Source: Pirellulales bacterium
GTDB taxonomy: Bacteria; Planctomycetota; Planctomycetia; Pirellulales; Thermoguttaceae
Direction: 5' to 3'
Assembly: GCA_030642635.1 (NCBI GenBank)
Contig: DAOWNK010000203.1
Coordinates: forward strand, 1 to 6,063
Length of the DNA: 6,063 nucleotides
Position numbers and translations under genes: made by a program
The notes under the pieces: model-generated
What the model was told of the DNA's origin: nothing
The model's database searches: none
Seen by the model: only the letters and a program-made list of their open reading frames with translations
Part shown: one piece after another, positions 5,964 to 6,063 of the stretch
Layout of the letters: the number at the start of each line of letters is the position of its first letter
Numbering within the stretch: position 1 is the stretch's first letter

Positions 5964-6047
5964 CCCCCTACCCACTACCCACTCCCCACTATCCACTATC
6001 CACTACCCACTACCCACTATCCACTATCCACTATCCACTATCCATTA
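5964..6047. repeat. Heptamer tandem array, consensus YCCACTA, 12 units
   Basis: Twelve consecutive 7-base units fill 5964-6047 without a gap: one degenerate CCCCCTA, ten units fitting (C/T)CCACT(A/C), and a last TCCATTA. Runs of TCCACTA and CCCACTA alternate in blocks, as expected for copy-slippage growth. On the minus strand the unit reads TAGTGGR. The array lies upstream of the glycosyltransferase cluster. In the minus-strand GT-C frame it supplies only a spurious N-terminal extension. Unit length matches the second heptamer family at 691-777. Confidence 0.93.
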
Positions 6048-6063
6048 CTTCGTACACCTCGAC

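Noticed and set aside
5898..5996. N-terminal 33-codon extension of the GT-C gene
   Set aside because: It translates the heptamer array and the palindrome only, and the GT-C fold begins well after the ATG at 5897.
5964..6047. CRISPR array
   Set aside because: Units are 7 bases long and directly adjacent, with no spacers and no cas genes in view.

Overview
The window looks like chromosomal DNA from a Planctomycetes-type Gram-negative bacterium. The assignment rests on gene content, not on a marker gene: a protein with an MJ0042-like zinc ribbon, a GYF_2-like domain and a membrane tail (an architecture common in planctomycetes), envelope-glycan glycosyltransferases, and many short palindromic and heptamer repeats between genes. 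No rRNA, tRNA, CRISPR array, transposase or phage gene was seen. Every gene I accept lies on the minus strand, so the biological order runs from high to low coordinates.

Layout in transcription order. (1) 5898-6063 is non-coding: a heptanucleotide tandem array and a GC-rich palindrome. (2) 4272-5897 encodes a polytopic GT-C-type membrane glycosyltransferase. (3) After a 113-bp gap, 2416-4158 encodes a two-domain protein with a DXD-type (GT32-like) glycosyltransferase at the N-terminus and a GT9 heptosyltransferase-like domain at the C-terminus. (4) Only 11 bp later, 1595-2404 encodes a WaaE/KdtX-like GT2 glycosyltransferase; its ribosome binding site overlaps the stop codon of the fusion gene. 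(5) 776-1546 encodes biotin protein ligase (BirA catalytic core without the DNA-binding domain). (6) A second heptanucleotide element, arranged as an inverted repeat with a T-run, lies at 691-777 and may end the birA transcript. (7) A sigma70-like promoter at 651-679 faces a GTG-started gene that runs off the window at base 1 (zinc ribbon, GYF_2, transmembrane segments).

How the genes fit together: the three glycosyltransferase genes probably form one envelope polysaccharide or LPS-core assembly unit. GT9 and WaaE-like GT2 enzymes usually act on the cytoplasmic face on LPS-core acceptors. The GT-C enzyme would act on the outer face with a polyprenyl-phosphate sugar donor. birA is a housekeeping gene that follows in the same direction, and the zinc-ribbon gene appears to be a separate transcription unit.

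The points most worth a second look are the GT32-GT9 fusion, the two heptamer arrays that share a GATAG core and bracket the cluster, and the Lys-to-Asn change in the BirA KWPND motif. I did not find a convincing wholly new system here.
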